The notes under the pieces are model-generated. The model saw only the letters and a program-made list of their open reading frames with translations. It was not told the origin of the DNA and searched no databases. 64,000 nt of DNA from Streptomyces scopuliridis RB72 (GTDB lineage: Bacteria; Actinomycetota; Actinomycetes; Streptomycetales; Streptomycetaceae): positions 310,001 to 374,000 of the forward strand of contig NZ_JOEI01000018.1 of assembly GCF_000718095.1 (NCBI RefSeq). The letters are read 5' to 3'. The translations under genes were made by a program, and so were the position numbers. Of this stretch, positions 62,685 through 64,000 are shown in pieces; positions within the stretch are counted from its first letter, which is position 1, and every line of letters begins with the position of its first letter.

Positions 62685-63376
62685 TTCGGCTCCAGTAGCG
62701 AGGGGGCCGCGTACCGGCCGCTCACCGGGCGCCGCTCCAGCAGCCGCAGGAAGCCGGGGACCACCGACGCCGGCTCGGGGCGCGGGTCCGGGTCGTCCGG
62801 CACGGCCGCCGCGTACAGATCCGTCCCCATGTCGCCCGGATCCACCGTCCACACCCGCAGCTCCGGCTCCTCGACCGCGAGCACGGCGGCGAGATGGTCC
62901 AGCGCCGCCTTGGACGCGCCGTACCCGCCCCAGGTCTCGTACGCCTCGGCCGCCGCGTCGGAACTCACCGCGATCACCGCGCCCGCCGCACTGGCCCGCA
63001 GCAGCGGCAGCGCCTCCTGGACCAGCCCCAGCGCCGCCACCACATTGGTCTCCAGCGCCGTCCGCAGCCCGTCGAGCGGCAGCGCGTCCAGCCGTACGAG
63101 CGGCTCGGCGCCCAGCGCGCTGGCGTTGCTCACCACCAGATCGAGCGCCCCCAGCTCCGCCGCCGCGGCCACCAGCTCCGCGCGGTGCCCGGCGTCCGTG
63201 ACATCCCCGGCGAACGCCGCCACCCGGGTCCCGTGCGTCCTGACCTCGGTGGCCGTCTCGTCCAGTACGCGCCCGGTCCTGGCGTCCAGCACCAGATCCC
63301 AGCCGCGCCGGGCCAGCGCGTCGGCCAGCGCGCGCCCCAGCCCCTTGGAAGCCCCTGTGATGATCGCTACCGGCAT
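62681..63376 (-). CDS. SDR family oxidoreductase
   Basis: 231-aa SDR. Cofactor motif TGASKGLG near residue 8, NASALG, and the active site Ser in AVSSDAAAE with Y-G-A-S-K present (Tyr and Lys intact). The start is ATG 63376, with AAGGAGCGGACATC upstream; the longer frame before it is low-complexity. It overlaps the QueA-like gene by 4 nt (GTGA) and likely forms an operon with it. Substrate unknown. Confidence 0.88.
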   Translation of the reverse strand: MPVAIITGASKGLGRALADALARRGWDLVLDARTGRVLDETATEVRTHGTRVAAFAGDVTDAGHRAELVAAAAELGALDLVVSNASALGAEPLVRLDALPLDGLRTALETNVVAALGLVQEALPLLRASAAGAVIAVSSDAAAEAYETWGGYGASKAALDHLAAVLAVEEPELRVWTVDPGDMGTDLYAAAVPDDPDPRPEPASVVPGFLRLLERRPVSGRYAAPSLLEPK

Positions 63377-63584
63377 GATGTCCGCTCCTTCTCGCTCACG
63401 CGCCCGCTCCCGCCTGACGGGCCCAACGTAGGAAGGGGACGGCCCCGGACGCCTCGTACGCGGGCCCGGTCTCACCAGGGCACTTCGGCCTAGTTCCGGC
63501 GCCGGAGGACCTAGGCCATCGGCCCTGGCAGGAGCGGATCCCGGGGCCGATACGGTGCGCTCCGCCCGCCGGTACGGTGAAGCC

Positions 63585-64000
63585 ATGAGCCACCGACCCC
63601 GCTCCGGCCTCGCCGCCGTGAGCACCGCACTCCTCGCGATGAGCAGGCATCTGGAGGTGCGCGACGTCCTCAAGACGATCGTCGTCTCGGCCCGCGAACT
63701 GCTCGACGCCGAGTACGCGGCGCTCGGTGTGCCGGACGATCACGGCGGCTTCGCCCAGTTCGTCGTGGACGGCGTCAGTGACGAGCAGTGGAAGGCCATC
63801 GGCCCGCTGCCGCGCCAGCACGGGATCCTCGCTGCGATGCTCCACGAGGAGAAGGCCGAGCGGCTCGCCGACGTACGCAAGGACCCGCGCTTCGAGGGCT
63901 GGCCCTCCGCCCACCCCGATATGTCGGACTTCCTGGGGCTGCCGGTCAGGGACGGCGACGAGACCATCGCCGCGCTCTTCCTCGCCAACAAGCGCTGTCC
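63585..64000 (+). CDS. GAF-domain sensor protein (3' end outside window)
   Basis: The first ~138 residues are seen. After MSHRPRSGLAAVSTALLAMSRHLEVRDVLKTIVVSARELLDAEYAALGV comes a GAF domain core (LARVRKDPRFEGWPSAHPDMSDFLGLPVRDG-like). The pattern fits a DevS/DosT-like two-component sensor kinase. The kinase part lies beyond the window. Confidence 0.8.
   Translation, partial: MSHRPRSGLAAVSTALLAMSRHLEVRDVLKTIVVSARELLDAEYAALGVPDDHGGFAQFVVDGVSDEQWKAIGPLPRQHGILAAMLHEEKAERLADVRKDPRFEGWPSAHPDMSDFLGLPVRDGDETIAALFLANKRC

Overview
The window is a GC-rich actinomycete chromosome segment, almost certainly Streptomyces. The evidence is strongly G/C-ending codons, frequent GTG starts with GGAGG-type ribosome sites, 4-bp ATGA/GTGA gene overlaps, and lineage-typical genes: paired XRE/DUF397 regulators, a 38-residue SGM_5486-type microprotein beside a CynX/NimT permease, an Asp23/AmaP envelope-stress cluster, and an FHA-ABC transporter. 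The first and last genes run off the window. No tRNA, rRNA, transposase, integrase or CRISPR array was seen.

Left part (1-29.2 kb), mostly housekeeping. It opens with a truncated alpha/beta hydrolase, then a conserved unknown protein, a glyoxalase-fold protein, a PQQ-repeat-like protein with a 4-residue tandem tail, an ABC-F ATPase preceded by a possible 7-codon leader peptide, a small HTH protein and an enoyl-CoA hydratase-family protein. The Asp23/Gls24-AmaP cluster (8.3-10.7 kb) follows, then a 0.5-kb non-coding block with nested direct and inverted repeats (10.75-11.2 kb). Next come SDR, GH15, SURF1, a Cys-rich small protein, a DEDDh exonuclease with a BRCT-like region, a VIT1-type transporter, a decayed NACHT gene (17.1-18.3 kb), a secreted subtilisin, a DUF485 plus solute:sodium symporter pair, moaA, tyrS and a TldD/PmbA peptidase pair.

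Middle part (29.4-50.7 kb), an accessory defence island inserted between tldD and fabG. Three large genes joined by 4-bp overlaps encode a 1772-aa DEAD/DEAH-DUF1998 helicase, a 1004-aa SNF2-type (DrmD-like) helicase and a 1504-aa Eco57I/PglX-type adenine methyltransferase. This resembles class 1 DISARM, but the DrmA and DrmB roles may be fused in one protein and no phospholipase-D DrmC is present. The middle of the methyltransferase C-terminal half, where target recognition is expected, has clearly lower GC. Downstream lie an XRE/DUF397 pair, a HATPase gene, a HicA-like/HTH pair, an McrB-McrC pair whose McrB carries an EVE-like domain, and an AAA/DUF234 ATPase gene broken by one nonsense codon and one frameshift. 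I read this as a modification-dependent (McrBC) system beside a DISARM-like system.

Right part (50.8-64 kb) returns to core genes: fabG-fabI of type II fatty-acid synthesis, a FadR/GntR regulator divergent from a CynX/NimT permease, a SixA-type phosphatase, serB, an FHA-ABC transporter, a lytic-transglycosylase-like secreted protein, a QueA-like gene overlapping an SDR gene, and the start of a GAF-domain sensor. Several strong hairpin terminators lie between convergent genes.
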